A DNA stretch of 64,000 bases from Cytidiella melzeri. Lineage: Eukaryota; Basidiomycota; Agaricomycetes; Polyporales; Irpicaceae. How positions within the stretch are numbered: position 1 is the stretch's first letter; the number at the start of each line of letters is the position of its first letter. The stretch lies in NCBI GenBank assembly GCA_022592445.1, contig JABYQR010000152.1:1-64000 (forward strand), written 5' to 3'. The notes under the pieces were generated by a model. It saw only the letters and a program-made list of their open reading frames with translations. It was not told the origin of the DNA and made no database searches. The position numbers were made by a program, and so were the translations under genes. This document shows, piece after piece, positions 32,071 to 45,368 of the stretch.

Positions 32071-33592
32071 ATGTCGGACGCGGACGACGTTGACGATGTC
32101 CGCTCGCAATCTAGCACAGCGTACTCAGTTCTCGCTGGCGCGGCTGTGGCATGGTACTGCATCCTATTCTCATTTGGGCTCGTAGGATGTTACTCAGCGT
32201 ACGTTGATCACCGCCTTGATTCACGCGGATCGAACTCACTCATAGAACTTTCAGTCGGAAACGGTATCGACTGCGACCTCGGTCCCCTCTAGCTACCGCA
32301 GCTCCTGACACGGTTCCAGGGGTGTCCATTATTCGACCCTTGAAAGGCCTCGACACGAACCTGTACGAAAACCTCGAGTCGACGTTCACGCAGGAGTACC
32401 CAAAGTATGAGATATTTCTTGCGGTAGCCAGCGAGCACGACCAAGCTCTCCCAGTCGTGCGAGAGTTGGTCGCCAAACACCCAAGCGTGAACGCACACGT
32501 CATCATAGGTGTGCACGATCTCCTATACACCGAAATGAACTGGCGAAATTCTCAAACCCTATTCAAGGCGAGGAGGTTGTCGGTGTGAACCCGAAAGTCA
32601 ACAACCTCATGCGCGCGTACAAACAAGCAGCGCACGATATCCTCTGGGTCCTAGACTCGAACGTGATGGTCGACTCCGGGACACTAGCACGCTCAGTCGA
32701 CGTCCTAGACGGCCCACCCTCCGCCGCGCCTTCTTCACGAAAGAGAATCGCCTTGGTCCACCACACACCTTTCGCGTTCGCCACAGAACACACCCTAGGC
32801 TCGCACGTCGAACAAGCCTTTCTCAACACCAACCACGCCAAAATGTACGTCGCCATCAACACCGTCGCCATCGACTCGTGCGTCGTCGGAAAATCAAACC
32901 TGTACCGCAAGTCCGACATCGAGCGCGTCGACGGCACCCTCAAACCCGTCACCCCCCAAAACGAGCTCTCCCACCGCGAAACAGGCCTCGCAGCCTTTGG
33001 CCGCTTCCTCGCCGAAGACAACATGATCGCCAGCGCGCTCTGGCACGAGCTCGACCTCCGCCACGAACTCTCCTGCGACGTCGCCCGCAACGCCGTCGGG
33101 AACATGTCCCTCGCAGACTACTTCTGGAGACGAGTCCGCTGGATCCGCGTGCGGAAACACATGGTGTTCGCAGCGACGTTGGCAGAGCCGTTCACAGAGA
33201 GCATCTTCGCCGGCGTCCTCGCCTCGCTCGGGCTACGGTACCTGCTCGGTATCCCCCCGTGGTTCTTCCTCCCCGTACACTTTGTGCTGTGGTTGACGGT
33301 GGATCTAGATGTGCACGCGTCTCTGGCCGGGTACCCCCTTCCGTCTGGGTCGGTGTGGTGGCGTTTTGTGGGCGCGTGGGCGTTGAGGGAGAGCTTGGCG
33401 CTGCCCATCTGGGCTTACGCAATATGGGGGAGTACAGTCGATTGGAGGGGTAAGAAGTACGTCGTGATGCAGAACGGAGAGGTCAGAAGGGCAAGTAGGG
33501 AGGATGAAAAGGGTTGGTTTCGGTGGCGTTTCTGGGAGAGCGGTGGGAAGAGTGGGTCGCAGTACGAGGCGATAGAGTCGGTGGAGGACTGA
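32071..33592 (+). CDS. Ceramide glucosyltransferase (GT21), 468 aa
   Basis: It transfers glucose from UDP-glucose to ceramide, the first step to fungal glucosylceramides, at the Golgi. The exons are 32071-32198, 32255-32508 and 32568-33592, with all three phases matching across two GT...AG introns. Residues 17-41 form the N-terminal membrane anchor, followed by a basic KRYRLRPR stretch. The GT21 motifs are visible: VSIIRPLKG near residue 65, D2 in LDSNVMV (Asp157), D3 in LAEDNMI (Asp278) and the (Q/R)xxRW motif as RRVRW (315-319). C-terminal hydrophobic segments (about 340-385) match the family. The length is normal for fungal members. The gene lies 290 bp downstream of the opsin-related gene on the same strand. 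Confidence 0.93.
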
Positions 33593-34428
33593 CTGGCTGT
33601 TACGGATGAATGGCCAGTGTGAACCTTTGCGTGCTTCATTATCATACATATTCAGCTGTGACAATACTGTATCTTCAAATTACCCATTCTCTATCAAGCT
33701 CGCACCGCTCACAAGACGCGAATGTCATATACATTCAGAGGCTTGAGAGAACCAAAAGATGAAAATCCGGCGATAATAAATTCGTATAAGGAGCTTCAGG
33801 GAATTTAGCATTTCAAAAGTCGGTACTGGGTAGGTAGGTTCAATACGCGAACATATATATATATATTTCTCGGAGCACCAAGAAAAAACGGGGACATGAA
33901 GGAGGAGACAGGAACAAAAAAGGGGATTCAAGAAAATAACAAGGCACGGGGAAGGGGCTGGGGTTGCGAGAAGAAGATAGAAGAGAAAAGAAGGGTAGAG
34001 ACAGGGAGTGTGAAACGAAAGCCGGCCTGTTCGGTGTCTGATCAGCCTCGCCTTCCTACACGATCCCACAGAGCAACGCAGGAGTAGGGACAAGCTCGTG
34101 CTGGAAAAAACCAAGAACGGGGGAGAAACGAACAGGCCGTGGTGGTGGTGGTATATAAGAGGAAGGGAGGGAGGGACGGAGAGAGGGAGGAGGAGGCAGA
34201 AAAAGAGGTAACAAATCCTGCTCTGAGCTTCTGCACTCGACCGAAAGAAAGAAAGAAGGAAAAAACGGGGAACGTCGTTTCATTCGAGTCTACGTTATCC
34301 ATGCTGTTACAACGTCCGACGACGATGGCAGGAGACAAGCGGCACCCGTCTTCCGTAACCCACTTCCAGCGTGTTCACGCCCGAGCACCGTCCATCCACG
34401 CCGCCGGTCACAATGTCAAAAGGCGCGT
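33593..34428. other. Convergent 3' flanks
   Basis: The region between two convergent genes is purine-rich on the plus strand (runs of GAAAGAAAGAAAGAAG) with a short TATATATATA tract near 33,853. No coding gene is supported. Confidence 0.6.
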
Positions 34429-35675
34429 TTAGTACCTGTTGGCACCGGCGACATTGTAGTCGTAGGCACCCTGATGGTGAAGGGGAACGCCGTACGAGTC
34501 ATAGCCGCGATTGGTACTCGGACCACGGGAGAGCTCGCTCATCTGAGGCTGGGGGCTCGGACCACGTGCGAGGTCAGCGTAGCCGCCAACGGGAGCAAGC
34601 GTCGCCGGACCAGCAGTGAAGTCGTGATCTGGAATGGGCTGCAGTTGAGTCGTACCAGGTCCAGCGTACGGAGAGTCGGTCGCATTATACCCGCCAACGC
34701 CATGTCCTGCAAAGCCGTCTTCGTGACCGCCGGATTGGAATGAACCGTGGGAAGCACTGGAAACGTTGCGGCGGAGACCTGGAATACCATCGTCCGCTGC
34801 GTTGCTAGGCTGCCAATCGATAGGAGCCATGCGGTCTTCGAAGCTGGACGACGGCTTGAACTTCCACTTGCGGATGACCGTCCATCCGATGGCGACGGCG
34901 GCGATGCAGGAAGCGATGACAATGATGACAGTAAGAGCAGTCTTCGGGAAGGACTGGCTGGATGCGCCGACAGCCTGAGCTGCGGATGAAGCAGAGGGAG
35001 TCGAGCTGTCAGTAGCAGTGACAGCGACCGTCACTCGACTTGGTGTGGCTGCAGAGACCGCCGTATTGTTGTCGACCTCTGCTGTAGCGTCGTTGTTGGT
35101 TTTGGCGGTAGAAGTCGGGGTGGATGTCGAGGAGCTTGATGACACCGTCGACGACGCAGAAGACGACCCAGATGACGAAGATGCGCTCACAGACACGCTC
35201 GAAGCAGAGCTCGTTGCAGACGAGGACGCAACGGACGAAACAGCGGACTGAGAACATTGTTATGAGCAAACATACGAAGGAATAAAAAAAGGAACTTTCT
35301 CTCAAAATCAAGGAGCAAAAAAAGGCGACTCACGCTAACCGACGACGCGCCAGCCGAAGCAGCTACAGTATTGGACTGAGAGCTCGAAACCGCCGAAGAT
35401 ACCACACTCGCTCCAGCAGTCGAAACGGCAGCCGAGGTAGAGGAAGAGGACTTGCCACCAGAGGGGTCCTCCAGGTCAGGCGGGTCTGATGCTGCACCAC
35501 TGGCACCGAGAAAGTCCCCAACATCCGCCCGCTTCTTCAACATACGACTGAGACCGACGTGGTCCCTTGCCTGGTGGTTGGGTACATCTGCATGAGCGAC
35601 AGAGGCGATGGCGAGAACGAGGGCGAGGTAGCAAAAGAGCGTGAGGGTAACCTTTCTGGGTTTTGAGACGAACAT
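34429..35675 (-). CDS. Ser-rich single-span membrane protein (WSC/Mid2-like layout), 386 aa
   Basis: The exons are 35334-35675 and 34429-35247, with an 86-bp intron in phase 0. Residues 1-29 form a signal peptide (LTLFCYLALVLAIASVAHA). Residues about 75-205 are a Ser/Thr/Ala-rich, probably O-mannosylated stalk. Residues 217-239 (TVIIVIASCIAAVAIGWTV) form one transmembrane helix, followed by a basic stop-transfer RKWKFK. A ~145-residue cytoplasmic tail is rich in Gly, Pro and Tyr. The layout is that of cell-wall stress sensors, but no WSC cysteine domain is present, so only the architecture is supported. The start at 35,675 places the signal peptide first; a longer frame to 35,756 would add a poly-Thr run. 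Confidence 0.75.
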
Positions 35676-35676
35676 G

Positions 35677-35722
35677 GTTGTGGTGGTGGTGGTGGTGGTG
35701 GTGGTGGTGGTAGTGGTGGTGG
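35677..35722. repeat. (GGT)n trinucleotide repeat at the 5' edge of the gene
   Basis: About 14 GGT/GTGGTG units lie directly upstream of the chosen start codon of the minus-strand membrane-protein gene (ACC units in its mRNA). The frame stays open through the repeat to ATGs at 35,756 and 35,783. Confidence 0.85.
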
Positions 35723-36364
35723 ATGTTGAGGAAAAGATATCTGTGTTTTTCGTCATCTCGTTAGCACACATCAGTAACCCCAAACCCTACTCATAGCGAT
35801 GCGTACCTCTGCAGGACCAGGCAGAAAGTACGAAGCGGAAGAATTCAGAGGGGGGTGCACAGTCAACGTGACGGACGAAAGCAGGGTAGTGGCAGAAGAA
35901 AGAAGGACTCACGAGAAAGATACGAACACACCGCGCCTGCCTCACCAAGTTATTGTTCAGAACTAAGATTTTCGTTGAGGAGAGTGAGAGAGAGTGAGAA
36001 AAAAGGAGTGTCTTGAACGTCGAGCACGTTCGGTTGGAGGAAACCAAGACAACGGCGTCAGACAAACCACCCATCAGTGTCAGCCTAAGCGCTCACTGTC
36101 TTGTCCCTCGTAACCACGCATCATAGAAAGTCCAGATAGTTTGGATCGTTACATGAGAGAAGGAAAAAATGTGTCCGTCGCAGAAACTCCCAGAGCGTCC
36201 CCTCCGTACACCGACTGGTCACATACTGACACTAAACAAGGAAAAGAAGGAAACCAAGCTACTGTCGCAGTTCCATAACTGTCCATCAATAACTAGAAAC
36301 GGGGACATGTGTGATGTGCGGTAGTGGCGAGTCAAACTACGAACTGATCAACAGAGATACGTCC
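35723..36364. other. Promoter/5' region of the Ser-rich membrane protein
   Basis: Between the minus-strand start at 35,675 and the stop of the upstream gene at 36,365. A CT-rich tract on the minus strand (revcomp of GAGAGTGAGAGAGAGTGAG near 35,980) is typical of fungal core promoters. No gene is supported. Confidence 0.5.
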
Positions 36365-38885
36365 CTAGTTGTGGCTCGTCAAAGTCCAAGAGTCAATCGC
36401 CACGCTCGGAGGCTGCTTGAAGTCGCTCGACTGCATGCCCGGCCACTGCGGGTTGAACAGCACCTGGAGGCTGTACGTGCCCGGGTCAAGGCTGATCGAG
36501 ACAACGAACACGCCAGGGTTGAGCGGGTCAGACACGCCGTCAGGGAGAGGGGGATCGTTGGGGAAACGAGTAGCGGAGCCCACCGAGATAGTCACGCCGC
36601 TAGTCGGGTTCAACACCTGCATGACAAGCGTATCGTTCCCAATCGTCAATGTCGCGGACGTTCCGCTCGGGTCGACGTTCACCGTAGCGTTCGTGTGCAT
36701 GCGCCACATGATAGGCTGGGACGCGGTGATGTCGTCTTGCAGCAACACTTGCTTCCTTCCATTGATCATACGGATACCACGCTTAAAGGAAGTCCTATGT
36801 GCGCGGGAGCCTCGCGTCAGCGTCGTTCTAAGCATAAAAGAGGAGCGACAACTTACGTGTCGTTGTAAGCACTCGTGAGATCGGCAGTCCAGTACGCAGT
36901 CGACCCGCTAGGCACGTCGTACACGGTGCTCGAACCTTGCGCCTCACCCGTCGAACCGTGCTGCACAGTCGGCATAGCGTTGACATTCTGGTTGGCCTGA
37001 TTGACGAGGATCGTGTTCTGGCCCTCAGTACGCTTGCGGTAGTACAACCATCGTTCGGCATCCTGGGCATCACTGTTGAAGTAGCCGGGAGAGTTGTAGT
37101 CGGCAGAGCCAAGCTCGCCAGCCCAGCGATGGCCCATGGCGTCGAGGACAAAGTCACCACAGTCGAGATCGTTGTGCGTCTGATGGCCCTGGAGCTCTCC
37201 AGCCTTGATAGCGACGTACATGGCACTCTCGTCGGTCCAGCTACTCCTCATGGCAGCCCACTGGTCGGTGCTGTTATCGAAAAAGTTGTCGAGAGGCATG
37301 CCATCCCAGAAAGCGCCTGCAACGAGAGGGTTGTACCAGAACATGGACCAAGGATCTGAAGACGCATCGAACTGATCCCGCTGGAAGAGGATGTACTGCG
37401 GCTTCTTGTAGTAGTCGCCATACAGGAACATGGCGTTGGCGGTGGTGCTGTACTTGTTGGGGCCGTGGTCACCGTAAGAGAAAAGCGAGCCGGGGCCGAA
37501 CACGGACATGTGGTAATTGCCAGTCAGCGCAAAGTTCTTGTTGCTGGTAAGCAATTGCATGTCGGAACCCGTGGCGGTCATGAGCGCCGAAGACATTTCG
37601 GCGTGCCCAGTGGTTCCAAAGTACCAATAGTTGGCCGTCTCCGACCAGGTACCGTCAGAAGACACGGCGTTCACGCAACCCGCCAATGCGTTCGGAATCG
37701 ATAAGCCCAGAATCTGTTCAGCGGAGCCGGTCGTATCGTCGCCAAGGATGGCCAGGGCACCAAGCGTCATGCCGCTGTTGCAGACGCAATTCCAGTTACC
37801 CTGGGTGGTGGGGGCTGCCCACCAGCCGGAGAAGTCTCCGCTGACCGAGTTCGCGTACGCGTGGGCGCCCTGGCTGAGACCGTAGTCGATCATGTTCTGC
37901 CTGAGTGTAGTCTTCTGGTCCGATGTGAGGGCGTCGTACATCCAGTCGTATGCGATGGCGAAAGCAGCGGTCATCTCGGCGGTATCAAGGAAATGGGAGG
38001 GATTCCACTTGGTAGAATTGTCGGGACCAAAGTTTGAACCAGCTACCCACTAACGTAACGATTGAGTAATGGGTACAATAAAAATGGATGTTCACGCACA
38101 GTCAACTCCTGCACCGTACGATCGACCCATCTCGTATCGTTAGTCATGCGGTATGCATAACCCCAGGCCTTGACTCGCTCCTTGACGTAACGGCAGTTGT
38201 CGAGAATACCACTCGAGCCATCCATAAAGTACTGGACAGGAGGCAAGTTGTAGTATTGCGTGGCATTACCGAAAATAGTATCGTTCCAGTCTCGGAGGTA
38301 AGGGTTACTGGCGATGAGTTGCGGCAAAGCCTGCCACTTGTAGGCAGGAGCGATGAGACGAGGACGGTCGGGCCGAACATTGGTTGGGCTAGGATTTGAC
38401 GGCTGGAAAGGATCCTGAGGCCATCCGAGGGAGGTATCGGAGGTCGTGTGGATGGTTGGAGTGGTGAACGCTGCGGTGTTGGTCTAAGCGGCTTCACCGT
38501 GAGTAGAAAGTTCAAACTTTCGGAATACAGTGAGACATACGGTTGAGGGATAAATTGGGATTAGGTACAAGCTATTCGTGCTGGTAGGGTAAAGTCCGAG
38601 GGCATTTTGTACAGAGGCTGCCGAGCTCGCAGCAGCAGCCTGGTCGCCAGAGGAACCAGAGGAGCCTCCCGACACGTTCGATGAGCTGCTGCTGTGATGT
38701 CGGCTACCGACGACACCGCCGACGACGGCTGCGACGATGACAGCAATCAAGACGGGTACACCGAACTTGATCCAGTTGCTCGTTTTCTTCTTGAGCGGCA
38801 TGGGTGTGATGTAGCCTGAGGACTCGTTGTAGTAGGGGTCCCCTGAGCCGTAGGGCGTATTAGCGTTGTGGTATCTTGTGGCCAT
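36365..38885 (-). CDS. Membrane-anchored heparinase II/III-like protein, 783 aa
   Basis: The exons are 38541-38885, 38100-38483, 36857-38049 and 36365-36794, which close to 784 codons through four exons with matching phases. The N-terminal 40 residues are cytoplasmic, residues 41-60 (FGVPVLIAVIVAAVVGGVVG) form a signal anchor and a Ser/Gly linker follows, so it is a type II membrane protein with its catalytic part outside. The body has an alpha-toroid lyase-type region (DTAEMTAAFAIAYDWMYD, TWSETANYWYFGT) and a beta-sandwich part with HNDLDCGDFVLDAMGHRWA, the metal/His motif of heparinase II/III proteins. These are polysaccharide lyases acting on uronate-containing chains; the substrate here cannot be told. 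Asn glycosylation sites (NDT, NST) are frequent. Confidence 0.85.
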
Positions 38886-39250
38886 AGCACGGCTGCGACC
38901 GCTTTAAAGTAGGAAAAGTGAAGGAGAGACTCAAGGTGGGCGGTAGGAGGGCGATGCCCGTGATGGGGATGGAGACAAGAGGTCGAGGGCGGAGGCGGTG
39001 AGACGGTGAAGATGAAAGGTATTAAAAGGCGCGCATGGGTGGTTTCTACCCACAATAAACGCCCGTCTATTCTTATGTCCAGAAGATGCCAGACCAGCAA
39101 CAGTCATCATCATCATCGTATAGAGCAGCGTTGAGTTACTAGATGCAAGTAAAATGCGAGGTCGGCTCGAGTATCGCGCACTCTACGTACGTATAAACAT
39201 GACTATACAGGAGAAAATAATAGAGTGTCGTGAATGGTACGTTGTCCTCA
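38886..39250. other. Promoter region of the heparinase-like gene
   Basis: No coding gene. The minus strand holds the 5' flank of the gene starting at 38,885, including CCT/CTC-rich stretches near 38,990. A (CAT)n run lies at about 39,103-39,116. Confidence 0.5.
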
Positions 39251-39254
39251 CAGG

Positions 39255-39695
39255 AGTTGTGTGTGCCGGAGAACATGACAAAGATAGCAGCTGCACCCCA
39301 AAACATGGACGTCAGCAGGACCTAATTTTGTCACACGTACACGAGAACATAGGACACAAATGAGGGAAAGGCTTCGAGACGCCCCTCGGAAGCTCGAGCT
39401 CAAATACTTATGCCTTTGCCTGTGCGTCCACAGGTGCGATTTTTTATGGGCGGTACTCAGTGAACAGGAGCGCCCGCTACCTCAAACAAGTTGCCGCAAA
39501 GGCTGCGGTAAGCTAGTGAGCTACCACTTCATCGAAACACTGAACAGCGCAACACACCTTGACAGATCAGCGCACGACAAGTACCGTTGGACCAACCTGC
39601 ACCAGAAACATCAAGATGGCAAAGCGGGAACCGATAGCCATGATGGGGCGCGAAAAGACCGGCCACTGTACTACGAAGAGCCTCAGTGTGTGCGA
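39255..39695 (-). pseudogene. Thiolase pseudogene fragment (exons 4-7 region)
   Basis: The minus strand shows, in order, short blocks matching the intact thiolase at 41,880-43,508: TVAGLF..PIMAIGSRFAI (intact AVTGLSPRIMGIGPRIAI), a CGCAGCCTTTGCGGC block (intact NEAFAS region), ACGCACAGGCAAA and CGAGCTTCCGAGG (intact exon 6), and CTGACGTCCATG...GGTGCAGCTGCTATCTTTGT (intact exon 7). Frames are broken by many small changes and the catalytic GGAIALGH region is lost. It is an old partial duplicate on the same strand as the functional gene. Confidence 0.7.
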
Positions 39696-40355
39696 CTTAA
39701 CCTTGAGCTCACTGTACGGCTTTAATAGTGAAGGTGTGGTGGCCATGGCATTGCGAGAATGCCTGTCCTCCGAGTACTTTTACTGGGGTTGGGGCTACCA
39801 CTCGGGCGACAAGTCATGCGATGTGCAGCCTGGAGCCGAGCCACGGGGAGCAGATCTTGATGTGTCGACGTGCGGGATCGCTGGTTCTTTTCAAGTATGT
39901 GAGCTTGTTCTCCTCACACCGTCTGTTTGCGATCCTGATTATATAATTCTGTTCAAAGCACCAGCATCGATTCGTGGCCTCATCCAGCTAAAACGCCGTG
40001 ACTCGGCGTGTGCTTTAGTAAAGCACTTGCTGAGACGATATGTGCAGTTCGCTTGCTAGCCATCGGCCACTACGATTATCGTGAAAGCGGTATTCTCGGT
40101 GGAAGTCTCCGCGGCGGATTCGCAGCTGCTTGAAGATTTTGAGAGATGCGATGGCAAGCAACGCGAACAAGGACGTGAGCCACATCGTCATCTCTGTAAT
40201 TGTGCTCGTCGCTCTTGCGATTCATTGCTAGATTCGATAGCGTCCGCAACGTCTCTCGATCTCTTTTCGCCGCTCTCTCCTCTTTATAAACCGCATGAAA
40301 CTCATTGCTGTCCTTCCGCCCACACCCTACAGTCGCTGTCACTTCGAGCTTCATT
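39696..40355. other. Upstream region of the type III PKS
   Basis: No supported gene. A TATAAACC box at about 40,283 lies some 70 bp before the PKS start codon. The short ORFs here are uninformative. Confidence 0.5.
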
Positions 40356-41658
40356 ATGTCTCCCGCAACAGTCCTTCCACCCGTCTCCTTTGGCAAAGTG
40401 CCCTTCCCCGACGTTGGTCTCAAGGTCGTGGGTGTCGCGCCTGGCTACCCTAAACAACACGTCTCTCAGAGCGTCGGCCTCAAGGAGTATGCCACCCTAT
40501 TCTATCCTATGACTCCCGCGTAAGTTTTTCTGTCCCCGAATGACGCATTCAACCTAATATCTTCTCCAACAGGCTAGAAAAAGTCCTCGAAATCGCCACA
40601 AAGACCGGAATCGAATTCAGATCTTCCGCTTTCGAGAAGGGTCACCCCATCATGTACAGCAAGGTCTCTCCCACCATTGACCAGCAGCGCGAGCTCTTCC
40701 ACACCGTCGGCGTCCAGCTCGCCGCCGACGCAGCTCGCAAGGCACTCGCAGAGTGGGGCGGCGAACTCTCCCAAGTCACCCACATCATCGCTGTATCCTC
40801 CATGGTCTTCAGTAACCCCGGGCTCGACCTCCGTGTCGCTCAACAGCTCGGCCTCAGCAACGACATTGAGCGCGTCGTCTTGCACGGTGTCGGCTGCTCC
40901 GGTGGCCTCGCCGGATTGCGGCACGCTGCAAACATTGCTTGTGGTTACAAGCAGATGAACCGTCCCGCGCGCATTCTCGTCGTCGTCGCCGAGCTCGGTA
41001 CGCTCTCCCTCCGAAACGAGCTCGACAGGGTTCACAGCACTCAGCAAATCCTGATCCCCTCGACTATCTTTGCCGACGCAGGCTCTGCCCTCATCTTGAG
41101 CAACGGTATCGGAACAGACCCGATCCCGTCTGCACCGGTGTACGACCTCCTCGCCTGGGACCTCACAACCGTCGACAACTCTCTCGGCGACATTGCTCTT
41201 GACATGGACGTCGACGGTAAGCTTCTCACAAATGCAACCAGATCAACTCACTGATTTCTAAACTCCACACAGGTTGGCGCGCCAACCTCACCTACCGCGT
41301 CCCAAAACTCACTTCCTCATCCGTCCCCCCCATCTTCGCCTCCCTCTCCACTCGCGTGCCCGCCCTCGCCAACCTCTCCGCCAGCGACATCGATTGGGCA
41401 ATCCACCCCGGCGGAGCCAAGGTTCTCATTGACATTTGCAAAATCATGGGTCTCACAGAGGAACATTGTCGAGCGAGCTGGGACGTTTACAGGAGCCACG
41501 GGAACACGTCGGGTGCGACGATCTTTAGTGTGTTGCATAGGTTGAGGCAGGAGGATATGGGTCCTGGGAGGGACTTGGTGTTGGCTACGGCGTTTGGACC
41601 TGGAGTGTCGGTTGAGACTTGTGTGTTGAGACGTTGCCGTGCTGAGACTGGGGCTTGA
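40356..41658 (+). CDS. Type III polyketide synthase (chalcone/stilbene synthase family), 397 aa
   Basis: The exons are 40356-40519, 40573-41216 and 41273-41658, which close to 398 codons. The homodimeric enzyme extends an acyl-CoA starter with malonyl-CoA units and cyclises the product. The catalytic triad is complete and correctly spaced: Cys163 in VLHGVGCSGG, His314 in WAIHPGGAK and Asn347 in YRSHGNTSGA. The C-terminal GPG loop is seen in AFGPGVSVE. The length is normal for the family. Fungal members typically make alkylresorcinols or triketide/tetraketide pyrones from fatty acyl-CoA; the product here is unknown. It lies convergent with a peroxisomal thiolase whose stop is about 220 bp away. 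Confidence 0.95.
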
Positions 41659-41879
41659 GAGCCTGCTAGAAGTGTGGCTTCGTATATCTGGACTTATGCT
41701 TCTGTTGCTCTAATAGGACGTGACCTACTTGATAATACGATGAATGAACAATCGCGCTGAATCTTGGAACTTCGACATGAAATCAATGACTCGAAATTGG
41801 CAAACAACGCTGTAAAGCGCTCTATACTACAACATGTGAAACAAAGGCCATGCGACACCCCCGTATACCAACGGACAAC

Positions 41880-43508
<1,629 letters not shown>

Positions 43509-43850
43509 GGTGGGTTGGGTGGGACCAGGGTTTGGTATAGTAAAGTAAGGGATAACCCGAAGCCTGCTTTATATGATTGTCCGGACCAACTTGAATCACA
43601 ACCCCAAGAGATCCCCGGCTATAGACACAGTCACTCCTTGCTCGTGATTGTGTACACTGCTTTCTGCTCTATCCTCCAGACGCATGGACAGCCGAAATTC
43701 CGAAATGATGTGGTGTAGACCTGGCAGTGCGTTGTAGTGGTTGGGGGGGATGTACATCAATAACGAAGCCGGGGTTTTGAAAAAAAAGTCGTTTCAGCAG
43801 GCGGCGTCATCCGAACGGTCAAGTCTGCGCGAGCGTTATTCGTACCAGTA
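43509..43850. promoter_or_regulatory. Divergent promoter, thiolase / TatD nuclease
   Basis: 342 bp between start codons. A TATAAAGCAGG-type box on the minus strand lies near 43,570, about 60 bp upstream of the thiolase ATG. No gene. Confidence 0.5.
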
Positions 43851-45368
43851 ATGAGCAAAAGGGCTTTCACTACCACCATGCCAGTCACTGTGATACCTGC
43901 GAAGCCACAAGTTCAAGACGTGAAGGGGACCTTTCGGTTCATAGGTACACTTCCTTCGTCCATCAGTCGAACGGTGCTGACTTTTCAGCAGACATCGGCG
44001 GTAAGCAGCAGCTCCCCCTTGTACTAAATTGTAGCTGCAAACTGAACGCGCCGCGTTCAGTAAATCTCACAGACCCAGTGTTCAGAGGATTCTACCATGG
44101 CCGCAGGAAGCACGATAGTAAGTTGCCCCAACGCGCTCACCCAGGGCGGTGGAGAGACCCCGAGTATTTCGAACTCACTCACCCAGAAACTTTCTTCTCG
44201 TGATCAATCACAGATGATTTTGAGGCCATGTTAGAACGCTCCCGCTCTGCCGGGGTGAAGTCGATGATCATCACAGGCGGTAGCCTGCACGAGTCGAAGC
44301 AAGCGTTGGCGTTGGCCAGCCAACACAACTTGTATGCGACTGTTGGATGTCATCCCACACGCTCGGCCGAGTTTGACAAGTTCAAAGGCGGTCCGGAGGC
44401 TTACCTTGCTAGCCTTGACAAGTTGGTAGAGGCCAATTTGACTGGCAAAGGTCGCGTCGTGGCTATCGGCGAATGTGGTTTAGGTGGGCTTCCTGTGAGA
44501 TTAGCATTAGCTCGGGCCTCAGTGTTGACATGGGATACGTAGACTACGACAGAACCCATTTCGCACCGGAGGAAGTTCAGAAACGTAACTTTCGTGCGTG
44601 TGAACTCTCATCCCGCACACTGTTGATACAAAGCTTGGCGTAGGTATCCAGCTTTCACTTGCAAAAAAGTATCACCTGCCCCTATTTCTGCATTCAAGAG
44701 CCGCTCATAGCGACTTTGTGAACATCTTGCGCGAAGAGGGATTTGCGGAGGATGGCGGACGTGCAGCAGGTGCGAACGGTGGCGTTGTTCATAGTTTCAC
44801 TGGAACGGTCGAAGAAGCTGCCGAGTTGGTAAGTGTTCACCCCGCCAGTGCGAATTGATAGCAAGTAGTGACACGCGTGTAGATGGACATGGGCTTTCAC
44901 ATAGGGTGAAGCCCTTGCTCTGACTTACCCTCCAATCCTGCTGACGATATGCAGAATCAACGGATGTTCTCTGAAGACGCCTGCGAACCTAGCCACAACA
45001 AAATCTATACGCCTCGATCGACTCATGCTTGAAACTGGTGAGGATGCAGCAGCCAAGCTTCGCCGCATATACTCAAGTACATTCCATGTTCAGATGCGCC
45101 GTGGTGCTCTATGACGGCTACCCAGGCTTCACGCGCCCATATTTCCACACTACCCTCGTCGCTGAGTACACTCTACTTTCCTCAGGCAACAAAGCCAGAG
45201 TCCTTCGTGCACGGAAAGCCAGTGAAGGGTAGAAATGAGCCCATGGCTATCGGCGGCGTGGCATGGGTAGTACACAAACTTCATGAAGCAGGGCCATTCG
45301 AAGAAGTAACCGAGACGGCTTGGAGGAATACCGTAAGGTTATTCGGGCTTAACGAGCTAAGCCTTTGA
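43851..45368 (+). CDS. TatD-family deoxyribonuclease (TATDN1-like), 348 aa, nine exons
   Basis: The exons are 43851-43944, 43992-44000, 44061-44117, 44214-44483, 44543-44593, 44644-44828, 44883-44905, 44955-45037 and 45094-45368, which close to 349 codons. The family is metal-dependent 3'-5' exonucleases and AP endonucleases of the TIM-barrel amidohydrolase fold, with roles in DNA fragmentation and repair. Diagnostic segments are DIG.NLTDPVFRGFYHG near the N-terminus, TVGCHPTR, AIGECGLDYDR, LFLHSRAAHSDF (metal His) and LMLETDAPWC (metal Asp). Exon 2 is only 9 nt (or 12 nt through the tandem CAGCAG acceptor). A start at the second Met would remove nine residues. Neighbours show no operon-like link. 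Confidence 0.9.

Noticed and set aside
32878..33453. 191-codon Arg-rich ORF overlapping the glucosyltransferase
   Set aside because: Out-of-frame shadow of a GC-rich coding exon; the in-frame protein has all GT21 motifs.
40574..41047. 157-codon minus-strand ORF with acidic composition
   Set aside because: Shadow of exon 2 of the type III PKS; it has no homologue I know and runs across the catalytic region.
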